Notes: generated from the sequence alone by a model not told the origin. A stretch of 10,035 nt of DNA from CAWUJT01 sp963922715 (GCA_963922715.1 CAWUJT010000086.1:1-10035), one strand, 5' to 3'; positions 1-6,747 are shown, counted from the first letter of the stretch. Numbers and translations: made by a program.

Positions 1-338
1 GCCTCTGCGCAGAACCCGCAATAGATGCATTTTGTCATGTCGATGTCATAGCGCGTTGTCCGGCGGGACCCATCCTCGCGCGGTTCGGCATCTATCGTGA
101 TCGCCTGGGCCGGACAGATCGCCTCACAGAGTTTACAGGCAATGCAGCGTTCTTCTCCGTTTGGATATCGCCGCAACGCATGTTCACCGCGAAACCGGGG
201 GGAAAGCGGCCCTTTCTCATGCGGGTAGTTGACCGTGGCCTTGGGCGCGAAAAAATACTTCAAGCCCAGCGCCATGCCTTTGAACATATCCGCCAGAAGG
301 AAATATTTTGCAGCTCTGGTATAGTCGATTTGTGTCAT
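1..338 (-). CDS. nuoI: NADH-quinone oxidoreductase subunit I (NuoI), N-terminal part, runs off the left edge
   Basis: NuoI carries two [4Fe-4S] clusters that pass electrons from the peripheral arm of complex I towards the quinone site. Only 112 full codons are in the window and no stop is reached. The first ferredoxin-type motif is complete, with Cys65, Cys68, Cys71 and Cys75 followed by Pro (CxxCxxCxxxCP). The second begins with Cys104, Cys107 and Cys110; its fourth cysteine should lie just beyond the edge. The N-terminus (MTQIDYTRAAKYF...) and the following amphipathic stretch, about residues 10-30, are typical of alphaproteobacterial NuoI. The start ATG is at 336-338, with an AAGAAGG ribosome site at 344-350, 5 nt upstream. 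It begins 11 nt after the SnoaL-like gene, which separates it from nuoH. Identification is secure; the C-terminal half is not visible. Confidence 0.97.
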   Translation of the reverse strand, partial: MTQIDYTRAAKYFLLADMFKGMALGLKYFFAPKATVNYPHEKGPLSPRFRGEHALRRYPNGEERCIACKLCEAICPAQAITIDAEPREDGSRRTTRYDIDMTKCIYCGFCAE

Positions 339-343
339 TTTAG

Positions 344-350
344 CCTTCTT
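344..350 (-). promoter_or_regulatory. Ribosome binding site of nuoI
   Basis: Read on the minus strand this is AAGAAGG, 5 nt before the nuoI ATG. It overlaps the last base of the TAA stop of the SnoaL-like gene. It shows that nuoI keeps its own initiation signal despite the inserted gene upstream. Confidence 0.7.
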
Positions 351-1132
351 TAAAACTTTCCAGAGTTGTTCCAAGTCTCTTTTGGACCAACCATTTCTGC
401 TGTGTCCCAATGCTCTACGATCTTCCCATCTTCAAGGCGAAAAAGATCTGCCTGACAACAGTCATCACCCTCCCAAGTTGTGCGACACATCACGGCAACG
501 AAATTTCCCTCTGCCACGATATGAACCAAATCGTGATATTCCAGAGGAGAATTTTCGACTTCAAAAAGTTGTAAAAAGTGCTCACGCCCATCACTAACAT
601 CAGGATTGTGTTGGATATAGGTTTCTTCTGATATGATCTCGCGCAGAACATTGACATTCTTTGCAATCAAGCCGTCTTCAACAAGGCGGCGTACAATTGC
701 GCGATTCATATCCGTTTTCTCAAAATCGGTGATCTCAGTTGCACCATCGACCATGCTACGGCCAGAAGGGTTTGACGCGCGAAACGGGGCAATGACATCC
801 CAATGTTCGATAATCTTACCATTTTCATCGCTGTGAAAAAAATCCATCGTCACCCATTCGGCTTCGCCGTTATTCAAGTTTTGATGACAATGCACAAAAA
901 CCTTTCGTCCGTCCTGCAAAGCGCGTTTGATCTGCATATCACGCACGGGATTGCGTTGCAGAAACGGCAAGAAGAATTCTAGAAAACCCTCTTTGCCATC
1001 TGCAACACCTGTTGAATGCTGCGTATACCGATCTCCGATATGCATATCGAGCGCTTCCTGAGCTTGTCCGTCACGAATACCGCGCATATAAAGATCAATT
1101 GCACGCTCTTTGGTCGTCATAGCCATAGTCAT
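350..1132 (-). CDS. Tandem double SnoaL-like (NTF2-fold) protein inserted between nuoH and nuoI
   Basis: Protein of 260 aa made of two SnoaL-like domains, about residues 10-120 and 140-255. Each half has the pattern Y-x-Q-H ... D-G-(K/R)-E-x-F-L near its start (Tyr37/His39 and Tyr172/His175) and ends in GKI(I/V)EHWD (105-112 and 236-243). This pattern resembles the predicted SnoaL-like aldol-condensation/NTF2-like group; members usually have one domain of about 130 aa, so this one looks like an internal duplication. There is no signal peptide or membrane segment, so it is probably cytoplasmic. Its substrate is unknown. Three in-frame ATGs lie at 1132, 1126 and 1120. The first was chosen because it follows the nuoH stop by 4 nt with GGGGGGTGAG just upstream; 1126 is nearly as good. 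A longer reading from a TTG at 1210 would overlap nuoH by 74 nt and is unlikely. GC is about 45% over 361-660 by hand count, against about 57-61% in sampled stretches of nuoH and nuoG. This suggests later acquisition. No role in complex I is established. Confidence 0.85.
   Translation of the reverse strand: MTMAMTTKERAIDLYMRGIRDGQAQEALDMHIGDRYTQHSTGVADGKEGFLEFFLPFLQRNPVRDMQIKRALQDGRKVFVHCHQNLNNGEAEWVTMDFFHSDENGKIIEHWDVIAPFRASNPSGRSMVDGATEITDFEKTDMNRAIVRRLVEDGLIAKNVNVLREIISEETYIQHNPDVSDGREHFLQLFEVENSPLEYHDLVHIVAEGNFVAVMCRTTWEGDDCCQADLFRLEDGKIVEHWDTAEMVGPKETWNNSGKF
404..619 (-). repeat. Second SnoaL-like repeat unit
   Basis: Codes for residues 172-243. It shares with the first unit the YxQH, DG(K/R)ExFL and DGKI-EHWD-type motifs in the same order and at similar spacing. 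His175, Asp181 and the EHWD block at 240-243 match His39, Asp45 and 109-112 of the first unit. Confidence 0.75.
797..1027 (-). repeat. First SnoaL-like repeat unit
   Basis: Codes for residues 36-112 of the SnoaL-like protein, from the Y-x-Q-H motif to EHWD. It pairs with the unit at 404-619. The similarity is at protein level only; the DNA has diverged. Confidence 0.75.
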
Positions 1133-1136
1133 AATC

Positions 1137-2165
1137 TCACCCCCCCACTGCCCATCTTGCATATGTCCCACCAAAAGCCTCAAACTTTGCCAAAAAGGCG
1201 ACGATAACAACCCAGGCCAAGGACATTGGTAAAAATACTTTCCACCCCAAGCGCATCAATTGGTCGTAGCGATAACGTGGCACAATAGCCTTGACCATGG
1301 CGAAAAGGAAAAAGAAGAAGGACATTTTTGCCACCATCCAAAGCGCGCCATCGGGCAGTCCGGGAATAGGCGACAACCACCCGCCGAAGAACAGCAATGT
1401 AATCAGTGCGCACATCAGGAAAATGGCGATGTATTCGCCGGCCATGAACAAGAGAAACGGTGTGGAGGAGTATTCCACCTGATAGCCTGCCACCAGTTCT
1501 GACTCCGCCTCTGGCAAATCAAAGGGCGGGCGGTTCGTCTCGGCCAGCGTCGAGATAAAGAACAAAAACACCATCGGAAGATGCGGCAGCCAATACCATG
1601 AGAACAAGCCGTAATTGCCATCTTGCGCGCGCACGATATCACCAAAGTTAAGCGATCCGGTCGATAGGATGACCCCGATTATGATCAACCCGATAGATAC
1701 CTCGTAAGAGATCATCTGTGCCGCCGACCGCAAAGATCCAAGAAACGGGTACTTCGAATTTGACGCCCAGCCCCCCATGATCACGCCATAGACCTCTAGG
1801 GAAGAAATGGCGAACACATACAAAATCGCCACATTGATATCGGCCAAAACCCAGCGGTCATTAAACGGAATAACAGCCCAAGCAATCAGGGCAAGCACAA
1901 AGGAAACCATCGGTGCAAGAAGAAAGACGGTCCGATCAGCGCCAGCCGGAACGACAATTTCTTTCACCACATATTTCAGTGCATCGGCGACGGTTTGCAG
2001 AAGACCAAAGGCCCCCACCACATTTGGCCCGCGGCGCATTTGTACGGCGGCCCAAACCTTTCTGTCTGCGTAGACAAGAAACAGCAGTGAGATCATCACA
2101 AAGCCCACAACCAAAAGCACATGGGCCAGCATGATCACAGCAGGATGCAACAATATGTCCGACAT
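1137..2165 (-). CDS. nuoH: NADH-quinone oxidoreductase subunit H (NuoH)
   Basis: Integral membrane subunit at the base of the peripheral arm. It forms much of the quinone-binding chamber and starts the proton-coupling path. The protein is 342 aa, normal for the family, with about eight or nine hydrophobic helices. Family signatures are clear: RRGPNVVGAFGLLQ at 44-57 followed by AD-LK; the LGSLRSAAQMISYE segment at 142-155; the block at 208-228 starting AETNRPPFDL and continuing EAESELVAGY, with the conserved acidic residues Glu209, Asp216, Glu219, Glu221 and Glu223; and PRYRYDQLM at 296-304. The ATG at 2163-2165 has AAGGGA at 2175-2180, 9 nt upstream, overlapping the stop of the preceding lipoprotein gene. 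The gene is normally followed directly by nuoI, but here the SnoaL-like gene starts 4 nt after its TGA. Confidence 0.98.
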   Translation of the reverse strand: MSDILLHPAVIMLAHVLLVVGFVMISLLFLVYADRKVWAAVQMRRGPNVVGAFGLLQTVADALKYVVKEIVVPAGADRTVFLLAPMVSFVLALIAWAVIPFNDRWVLADINVAILYVFAISSLEVYGVIMGGWASNSKYPFLGSLRSAAQMISYEVSIGLIIIGVILSTGSLNFGDIVRAQDGNYGLFSWYWLPHLPMVFLFFISTLAETNRPPFDLPEAESELVAGYQVEYSSTPFLLFMAGEYIAIFLMCALITLLFFGGWLSPIPGLPDGALWMVAKMSFFFFLFAMVKAIVPRYRYDQLMRLGWKVFLPMSLAWVVIVAFLAKFEAFGGTYARWAVGG

Positions 2166-2178
2166 GGTCGTTCGTCCC

Positions 2179-2568
2179 TTATACCGTGGCGATACCGCGG
2201 GCTTTGCAATCGGTCAGCGTGACTGCGGCCTCAATTGTTTCGACCCCAATTGGCACGTCTGGTGATACTGTGTAAATCGCATCCCCGGTCCAAATACCAC
2301 CCTCTTGTGTAAAATTTGTGCGCACATGACGTGCAAAACCATACCCGCGGTTGTGTGTATACTGCGCCGCAGCGCAAATGGCGTAATTCCCGATGTCTAA
2401 AGCTGTGCGCGGGTTCTCAACACGCACAAAAAAGTTCACAAGATCATCATCGAGAATAACGATTCCTGCACCGAGGTAGCGCATCTCTTCTTGTGGTTCT
2501 TCTGCCGCTTCACACCCGAAAAGGGTGAAAAGACTGAGCATCAGAGTGATTTTGTAGGTCAGCGACAT
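2179..2568 (-). CDS. Small predicted lipoprotein between nuoG and nuoH
   Basis: Protein of 129 aa with a lipoprotein-type leader: Lys6, a hydrophobic run, then LFGC with Cys19 as the probable lipidated residue. The mature part starts acidic (EAAEEPQEE) and holds two further cysteines, Cys65 (ICAAAQY) and Cys121 (TDCKARG), which could form a disulfide in the periplasm. The centre, with a predicted beta-rich run at 31-52 and the RGYGFARHVRT stretch at 74-84, resembles conserved hypothetical proteins of Rhodobacterales. No enzymatic motif is seen. The start ATG overlaps the last 10 nt of the upstream lipoprotein gene in another frame, so the two are probably translationally coupled. Function is unknown; position suggests an envelope protein co-expressed with complex I. 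Confidence 0.8.
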   Translation of the reverse strand: MSLTYKITLMLSLFTLFGCEAAEEPQEEMRYLGAGIVILDDDLVNFFVRVENPRTALDIGNYAICAAAQYTHNRGYGFARHVRTNFTQEGGIWTGDAIYTVSPDVPIGVETIEAAVTLTDCKARGIATV

Positions 2569-2933
2569 GTTTTTTCCGTGCGGTGGATTTCGTCAACAAA
2601 CCACTCTTGACCAGACCGGCGCGCAAAAACTGTACGCAAGCACGTGTCCTCTCGGATCACAATTTCAGGGCCTGCATTGAAAACGGTCGAGATTGAAATC
2701 GGCCCGTCGCTGACACCAACCTCATATTGAACGCGGGAGCGCGTTTCACGATCTATTTCTTCCCACTGATAGACGCGCCTGCTGTCGTCGAGATCGAGCA
2801 CGGTATCGGGTGGCCCGTATTGCAAGATCACATCGTTGATCGATTGACCTGTGAAGTCGGGGTACTGTTGCGCGGCACACCCGGCAATGGCAGACGCGAT
2901 TCCGAACAAAAATGCACCAACCCGACTGTTCAT
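2559..2933 (-). CDS. Predicted lipoprotein with a BamE/SmpA-like segment, coupled to nuoG
   Basis: Protein of 124 aa. The leader ends in IAGC with Cys19 as the likely lipidation site. Residues 27-58 (FTGQSINDVILQYGPP, then VLDLDDSRRVYQWE) follow the G-x-S-x-x-x-V-x-x-x-x-G-x-P ... Y-x-W pattern of BamE/SmpA/OmlA-like lipoproteins, which have a compact two-helix, three-strand fold. That assignment is by pattern only. Two more cysteines, Cys98 and Cys123, lie in the C-terminal half. The ATG overlaps the nuoG stop as ATGA (2930-2933), so translation is probably coupled to nuoG although NuoG is cytoplasmic and this protein should be exported. The 3' end overlaps the next lipoprotein gene by 10 nt. 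Function unknown. Confidence 0.82.
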   Translation of the reverse strand: MNSRVGAFLFGIASAIAGCAAQQYPDFTGQSINDVILQYGPPDTVLDLDDSRRVYQWEEIDRETRSRVQYEVGVSDGPISISTVFNAGPEIVIREDTCLRTVFARRSGQEWFVDEIHRTEKTCR

Positions 2934-4948
2934 TCAGCCGCGATGGATGTCTCTTGGCGCGCTTTGGTCTGGAACGAGAGCTGCGCCATAAGTTGACTGG
3001 CCCGTGCGATCGGATTGGTAAGATAGAAATCTGCAATCGCAGGCTGGAATGGCGTGTTGTCCATATCGGCCAGCGGCAAGGCTGGCCCTGTATTTTCCGC
3101 CACTGTGTCGATTGCACTCAGATGCGGATGTTGCTTGACCATCAAAGACCGTAAAGCAGGCAGGCTGTCATAGGGCAAAGCTGTGCCAATCTCCCCCGAA
3201 AGTGCGCGCAGAATGGCCCAGTTTTCTTTGGCCTCGCCTGGGGGAAAGCCAGCACGCAGCGCCAGTTGCGGGCGGCCTTCTGTGTTCACAAACAACCCAT
3301 TCTCTTCTGTATAAGCGGCCCCAGGAAGGATAATATCCGCGCGGTGCGCCCCGCGATCCCCATGGCTGCCCTGGTAAATCACAAAAGCACTGTCGGGCAG
3401 ATCTATTTCATCCACGCCGAGGTTGTAGATCACATCCGCCGCCTCAACTGCTGCCGTCATGCCACCTTGGGTCACCGCGCCTACATCCATCGCACCGACA
3501 CGCCCAGCGGCTGTGTGCAGGATCAAAAACTTGGCACCAGCTGTGGCACATATTTTCTGAACAAAGGCCAAAACCGCCGCACCATCGTCACGGGTCAAAG
3601 CACCCTGACCAAGGATGACCAGCGGCGCTTTGTCTTTGATGTCCTCAGAGCGTGATAGCGCTTTCTCCAACGCTTTGGGATCTGTGCCGATGTGATCATA
3701 GTCGTAGGTCAGATCGATCTTTGGTCCGACAACGCCGATGTTCGCCCCGTCAAGCCACGCTTTGCGAATACGTGCATTAAGAACGGGTGCCTCTGTGCGC
3801 GGATCGGAACCAACAATCAAAATAGCGCGGGAGTTATCAATGTCCTCGACAGTTGCGGTGCCCACGTAAGCGGCCCGATTGGCGTCTGGCAACTTCGCCC
3901 CATCGGTTCGACACTCAACGGCCCCGCTTAGCCCTTCAACAAGCCCTTTGAGGGCATAGGCCGCTTCGGTCGAGACCAAATCCCCTACCAAACCCGCTAC
4001 CTTTTGCGCACCTTTCACAGCACTTGCCGCTGCGGAAAGTGCCTCCCCCCAGCTTGCGGGAATTAATTTTCCGTTCACGCGGATATAGGGCCGGTCCAGA
4101 CGCTGACGGCGCAACCCGTCCCAGACAAATCGCGTCTTGTCAGAAATCCATTCCTCATTCACGCCGTCATGGTTGCGCGGCAAGATGCGCATCACTTCGC
4201 GGCCTTTGGTATCCACCCGGATGTTTGACCCCAGCGCATCCATCACATCAATGGTTTCTGTTTTGGTCAACTCCCAGGGACGGGCGGTGAAGGCATAAGG
4301 CTTCGACACCAATGCCCCCACAGGACAAAGATCAATGATATTACCCTGCAAGTTCGATGTGAGCGTTTCCCCAAGGTAGGAGGTGATTTCCGCATCTTCC
4401 CCGCGGCCTGTTTGACCCATTTGAGAAATTCCCGCCACCTCTGTAGTGAACCGCACACACCGAGTGCACGAGATACAGCGGGTCATATGTGTTTCCACAA
4501 GCGGACCAAGATCAAGGTCCGTGACAGAGCGTTTCGCTTCACGGAAGCGGGAAAAATCCACGCCATAGGCCACGGCCTGATCTTGCAGATCGCATTCCCC
4601 CCCTTGATCACAAATAGGACAATCGAGCGGGTGGTTGATCAGGAGGAACTCCATAACGCCCTCACGCGCTTTCTTGACCATAGGGGAATTTGTTTTGATC
4701 ACAGGCGGTGCCCCTTCCGGCCCAGGGCGCAGGTCCTTGACCTGCATCGCACAGGACGCCGTCGGTTTGGGGGGACCCCCCACAACTTCAACCAGGCACA
4801 TCCGGCAATTCCCAGCGATGGAAAGCCGTTCGTGATAGCAAAACCTTGGGATCTCAATCCCCGCAGTTTCGCAGGCCTGGATCAACGTCATCGCTGGATC
4901 GACCTGAATTTCTTGCTCATCAATGACAATCGTCCGCAGCTCGGCCAT
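2930..4948 (-). CDS. nuoG: NADH-quinone oxidoreductase subunit G (NuoG)
   Basis: Largest subunit of the NADH-oxidising module; it carries the iron-sulfur chain from NuoE/NuoF to NuoI. The protein is 672 aa, usual for alphaproteobacteria. The N-terminal ferredoxin domain has the [2Fe-2S] ligands Cys37, Cys48, Cys51 and Cys66. Next comes the His-Cys3 [4Fe-4S] site with His106, Cys110, Cys113 and Cys119. The following [4Fe-4S] site uses Cys158, Cys161, Cys164 and Cys208. The rest, about 220-670, is the molybdopterin-oxidoreductase-like fold, which is not catalytic in complex I. The extra cysteine set for the N7 cluster found in some bacteria is not evident. The ATG at 4946-4948 has GAGGTGA at 4956-4962, 7 nt upstream. 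The gap to the upstream DUF5333-like gene is 42 nt, and the stop overlaps the next lipoprotein start. Confidence 0.98.
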   Translation of the reverse strand: MAELRTIVIDEQEIQVDPAMTLIQACETAGIEIPRFCYHERLSIAGNCRMCLVEVVGGPPKPTASCAMQVKDLRPGPEGAPPVIKTNSPMVKKAREGVMEFLLINHPLDCPICDQGGECDLQDQAVAYGVDFSRFREAKRSVTDLDLGPLVETHMTRCISCTRCVRFTTEVAGISQMGQTGRGEDAEITSYLGETLTSNLQGNIIDLCPVGALVSKPYAFTARPWELTKTETIDVMDALGSNIRVDTKGREVMRILPRNHDGVNEEWISDKTRFVWDGLRRQRLDRPYIRVNGKLIPASWGEALSAAASAVKGAQKVAGLVGDLVSTEAAYALKGLVEGLSGAVECRTDGAKLPDANRAAYVGTATVEDIDNSRAILIVGSDPRTEAPVLNARIRKAWLDGANIGVVGPKIDLTYDYDHIGTDPKALEKALSRSEDIKDKAPLVILGQGALTRDDGAAVLAFVQKICATAGAKFLILHTAAGRVGAMDVGAVTQGGMTAAVEAADVIYNLGVDEIDLPDSAFVIYQGSHGDRGAHRADIILPGAAYTEENGLFVNTEGRPQLALRAGFPPGEAKENWAILRALSGEIGTALPYDSLPALRSLMVKQHPHLSAIDTVAENTGPALPLADMDNTPFQPAIADFYLTNPIARASQLMAQLSFQTKARQETSIAAE

Positions 4949-4955
4949 CCGTCGT

Positions 4956-4962
4956 TCACCTC
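4956..4962 (-). promoter_or_regulatory. Ribosome binding site of nuoG
   Basis: GAGGTGA on the minus strand, 7 nt before the nuoG ATG. It is one of the best matches to the anti-Shine-Dalgarno sequence in the window and confirms the start chosen. Confidence 0.7.
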
Positions 4963-4990
4963 ATCTTGCCGAAATCAGTTCCCTTTTGGC

Positions 4991-5404
4991 TCAATTCGCA
5001 CGCAAAAGCCAGCCAGTAAGGGTATTTTTCTCAATCTCTTCCAGGCCTAAACGGCAGTAACTGTCTGGATTGTCCGAGACAACGCCGTGTGCGGCAAGAT
5101 ACCCATCACGCATTTGGCGCAACCGCGCCTTGGCTTGTGGGTTTTTTCGCATTGTTTCGATATCATCGCGCGTATAGCCCAGATCGAGGGCATAACGCTC
5201 TAGCTGACGCGCACGGCTGAAAACGCGAAAATACCTGGGGGAAAGTGTTGCGCAGTTCTTGCGAATCTCATCGCCGATGGCGGCGGCCAAAAATTCGTTC
5301 TGGACACGCGGGTTGTCTTCCAGTGGCGGCAATGCCTCAGCGCGGGTTATGAATGGGATCAAAATCAACCCTATCAGAAGGATAGCTTTTAGCCGTCGTA
5401 GCAT
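4991..5404 (-). CDS. Small secreted DUF5333-like protein
   Basis: Protein of 137 aa. Residues 1-23 form a signal peptide: MLRRLK, a hydrophobic core (AILLIGLILIPFI), then RAEA. The mature protein is mostly charged helix with the motif AAIGDEIRKNC (41-51), SRARQLERYALDLGYT (63-78) and SYCRLGLEEI near the end. This pattern resembles the DUF5333 family, which I know as restricted mainly to Rhodobacterales. Two cysteines remain, Cys51 and Cys117. The start at 5404 was chosen because the signal peptide begins there, GGAG lies at 5412-5415, 7 nt upstream, and the DUF3291-like gene stops 4 nt before it. The frame is open up to 5500 but that extension lies inside the upstream gene. Likely periplasmic. 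Function unknown. Confidence 0.82.
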   Translation of the reverse strand: MLRRLKAILLIGLILIPFITRAEALPPLEDNPRVQNEFLAAAIGDEIRKNCATLSPRYFRVFSRARQLERYALDLGYTRDDIETMRKNPQAKARLRQMRDGYLAAHGVVSDNPDSYCRLGLEEIEKNTLTGWLLRAN

Positions 5405-5408
5405 ACGT

Positions 5409-5900
5409 TCACTCCAAACCTGAGGCATCAGGCTTATGGGCTTTCCAAAGCTGCGCCTGAGGTAAATCAGCCCAGCCAAAGGCCCGTTCACTGGGGCCAT
5501 TTTGCCGCAAATCGTCCAACTTTTGAAGCGCTTCTGTCAATGTTGGGCGGGACCCTGCCGGAATCCACCACATCACAAAGTGCATCTCACCCAATACTTC
5601 AAACCACTCGGCGCGGCGGTCATAGAATTGACGATGAACCGTATTCCAGACAAATGCCTCTAGACTTGCAACATCTTCCCAGACTGTGAGGTTGGCAATC
5701 CTTTGGGGATCTCCTCCGATCATATTCTCTGTGTTGCCCATTCCAGGCACGCCAGAGCCCTCCATCATCCAAACAAAACCCGGCATCCGCTTGCCCAAAC
5801 CATTCACTCTGTCCAACGCCTGCATAAACTCTGCCACCTTGGGATCATCGGGTGGCGCGATCAGGCGCCCGACGTTGAGCTCTGCAAGATGTTGCGTCAT
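5409..5900 (-). CDS. DUF3291-like protein (dimeric alpha/beta-barrel type)
   Basis: Protein of 163 aa without a signal peptide or membrane helix. It shows the features I associate with DUF3291: HLAELNVGRL at 4-13, DDPKVAEFMQALDRVN at 18-33, MPGFVWMME at 39-47, NLTVWEDVASLEAFVWNTVH at 70-89, HFVMWWIPAG at 107-116 and FGWADLPQA at 141-149. The family is related by fold to antibiotic biosynthesis monooxygenase/EthD-type ferredoxin-like barrels, but no reaction is established. Start: the ATG at 5900 overlaps the stop of the upstream lipoprotein gene as ATGA and gives the usual N-terminus; a GTG at 5912 would add four residues and cannot be excluded. It is followed after 4 nt by the DUF5333-like gene. 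Probably cytoplasmic. Confidence 0.85.
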   Translation of the reverse strand: MTQHLAELNVGRLIAPPDDPKVAEFMQALDRVNGLGKRMPGFVWMMEGSGVPGMGNTENMIGGDPQRIANLTVWEDVASLEAFVWNTVHRQFYDRRAEWFEVLGEMHFVMWWIPAGSRPTLTEALQKLDDLRQNGPSERAFGWADLPQAQLWKAHKPDASGLE

Positions 5901-6274
5901 CGGCTGGTGCACCGCCCCGTTAGCATCAGGTTGTTACTGTCTGTCAAGGACACGGCGTCAGCATCTTGCTCTGGGCCATCACTCCAGAGAATGTCTGATC
6001 CGCCGAAAAGCCCAAGACAGTACTTCACAGCCTCAAAGTTCCCCGCTTCAAGGGCTGCTGCAATGTTTCTATCCGCGCGGCGCACAGTCACCGTAAAGTC
6101 ACGACGATCTTCCGAGGCATGGCGGGCGCGGGCGCGAAAATAAATTCCATCAAAGGCAACCCGTTCCGAACGCAGCGGCTTTCCATAAGCGCCAGGGCGC
6201 AGACGGTCCCCGATACCGCAGGCGGTGAGGGAAAAAATTATTGACCCAAGAAGCAGATAGCGTATCAACATCAT
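5897..6274 (-). CDS. Predicted lipoprotein of unknown function between nuoF and nuoG
   Basis: Protein of 125 aa. The leader MMLIRYLLLGSIIFSLTAC ends in an LTAC lipobox with Cys19. The mature part contains RVAFDGIYFRARAR (38-51), RRDFTVTV (57-64), an Ala-rich helix (NIAAALEAGNFEAVKYCL, 70-87) and GGSDILWSDGP (91-101). Cys86 and Cys122 are the only other cysteines. The overall pattern looks like a conserved hypothetical family of Rhodobacterales, but I cannot name it. Two ATGs in a row (6274 and 6271) could start it; the ribosome site is weak. The gap to the MAPEG-like gene upstream is 46 nt, with nothing recognisable in it. The stop overlaps the DUF3291-like start by 4 nt. Confidence 0.8.
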   Translation of the reverse strand: MMLIRYLLLGSIIFSLTACGIGDRLRPGAYGKPLRSERVAFDGIYFRARARHASEDRRDFTVTVRRADRNIAAALEAGNFEAVKYCLGLFGGSDILWSDGPEQDADAVSLTDSNNLMLTGRCTSR

Positions 6275-6320
6275 TCTACAGCTCTATCGAAATCTGACAC
6301 GGGCATGCAATCGCATTGCT

Positions 6321-6734
6321 TCACAGGTGAAATGCGCCAATCAGCGCCATAATTCCCAAAGCGATCGTTGGCAAAAATGTAACCGCAAAGAACAAAGACC
6401 GAAGCGTTTCGTTGGTTGTCGCAACATGCACGAAAGCTTGTGCCAAACGTCCCGAAATCGCGATAGAAACAAGCAAATTCACCCAAAACGGCGCGGCACC
6501 GACAAAGATAGCGGCAAAGGTTGCGCCCATAAAGGGGCCTGTGTTTTCAACGGCGTTAGCCAGGGCGCGCTCTGTGCGGTACCATTGATTGGAATAATCC
6601 CGTTTCGGCTTGCCACACTCTGCACGGGCCTCAGGCGTGCGCCCGCGCGTTGAAAGCCCAATCAGGATCGTGATCAATAATCCGTATATCGCAACGGATG
6701 CCAGCGCATGCGCGTAGGGGGCAAATATGTCCAT
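6321..6734 (-). CDS. MAPEG-like four-helix membrane protein
   Basis: Protein of 137 aa with four hydrophobic segments: about 8-28, 66-85, 86-108 and 112-135. After the first comes a polar loop and the motif R-T-E-R-A-L-A-N-A-V-E-N (53-64), matching the R-x-x-R-A-x-x-N-x-x-E-N pattern that marks MAPEG proteins. That family includes eukaryotic glutathione-dependent enzymes, but most bacterial members are uncharacterised and none of the glutathione chemistry can be claimed here. The start at 6734 is preferred over 6740 because AGGAG (6741-6745) touches the ATG at 6740 but lies 6 nt from the one at 6734. It starts 13 nt after the nuoF stop, so it is very probably on the same transcript. Confidence 0.85.
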   Translation of the reverse strand: MDIFAPYAHALASVAIYGLLITILIGLSTRGRTPEARAECGKPKRDYSNQWYRTERALANAVENTGPFMGATFAAIFVGAAPFWVNLLVSIAISGRLAQAFVHVATTNETLRSLFFAVTFLPTIALGIMALIGAFHL

Positions 6735-6740
6735 GATCAT

Positions 6741-6745
6741 CTCCT
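6741..6745 (-). promoter_or_regulatory. Ribosome binding site deciding the MAPEG-like start
   Basis: AGGAG on the minus strand. It abuts an ATG at 6738-6740 with no spacer, which is too close for initiation, and lies 6 nt from the next in-frame ATG at 6732-6734. This favours the shorter protein. Confidence 0.65.
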
Positions 6746-6747
6746 GC

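Noticed and set aside
1133..1210. Longer N-terminus of the SnoaL-like protein from a TTG at 1210
   Set aside because: It would lie inside the conserved 3' end of nuoH and adds no recognisable sequence. Better starts with a ribosome site lie just after the nuoH stop.
4412..5050. Plus-strand reading frame of 212 codons opposite the 5' part of nuoG
   Set aside because: It lies antisense to the cysteine-rich, strongly conserved N-terminus of NuoG. Its translation shows no recognisable domain, and it runs across the nuoG start and into the DUF5333-like gene.
6271..6486. Minus-strand frame of 71 codons overlapping the MAPEG-like 3' end
   Set aside because: It lies mostly inside the MAPEG-like gene in a different frame, and its translation (Phe/Cys/Asp-rich) resembles no known family.
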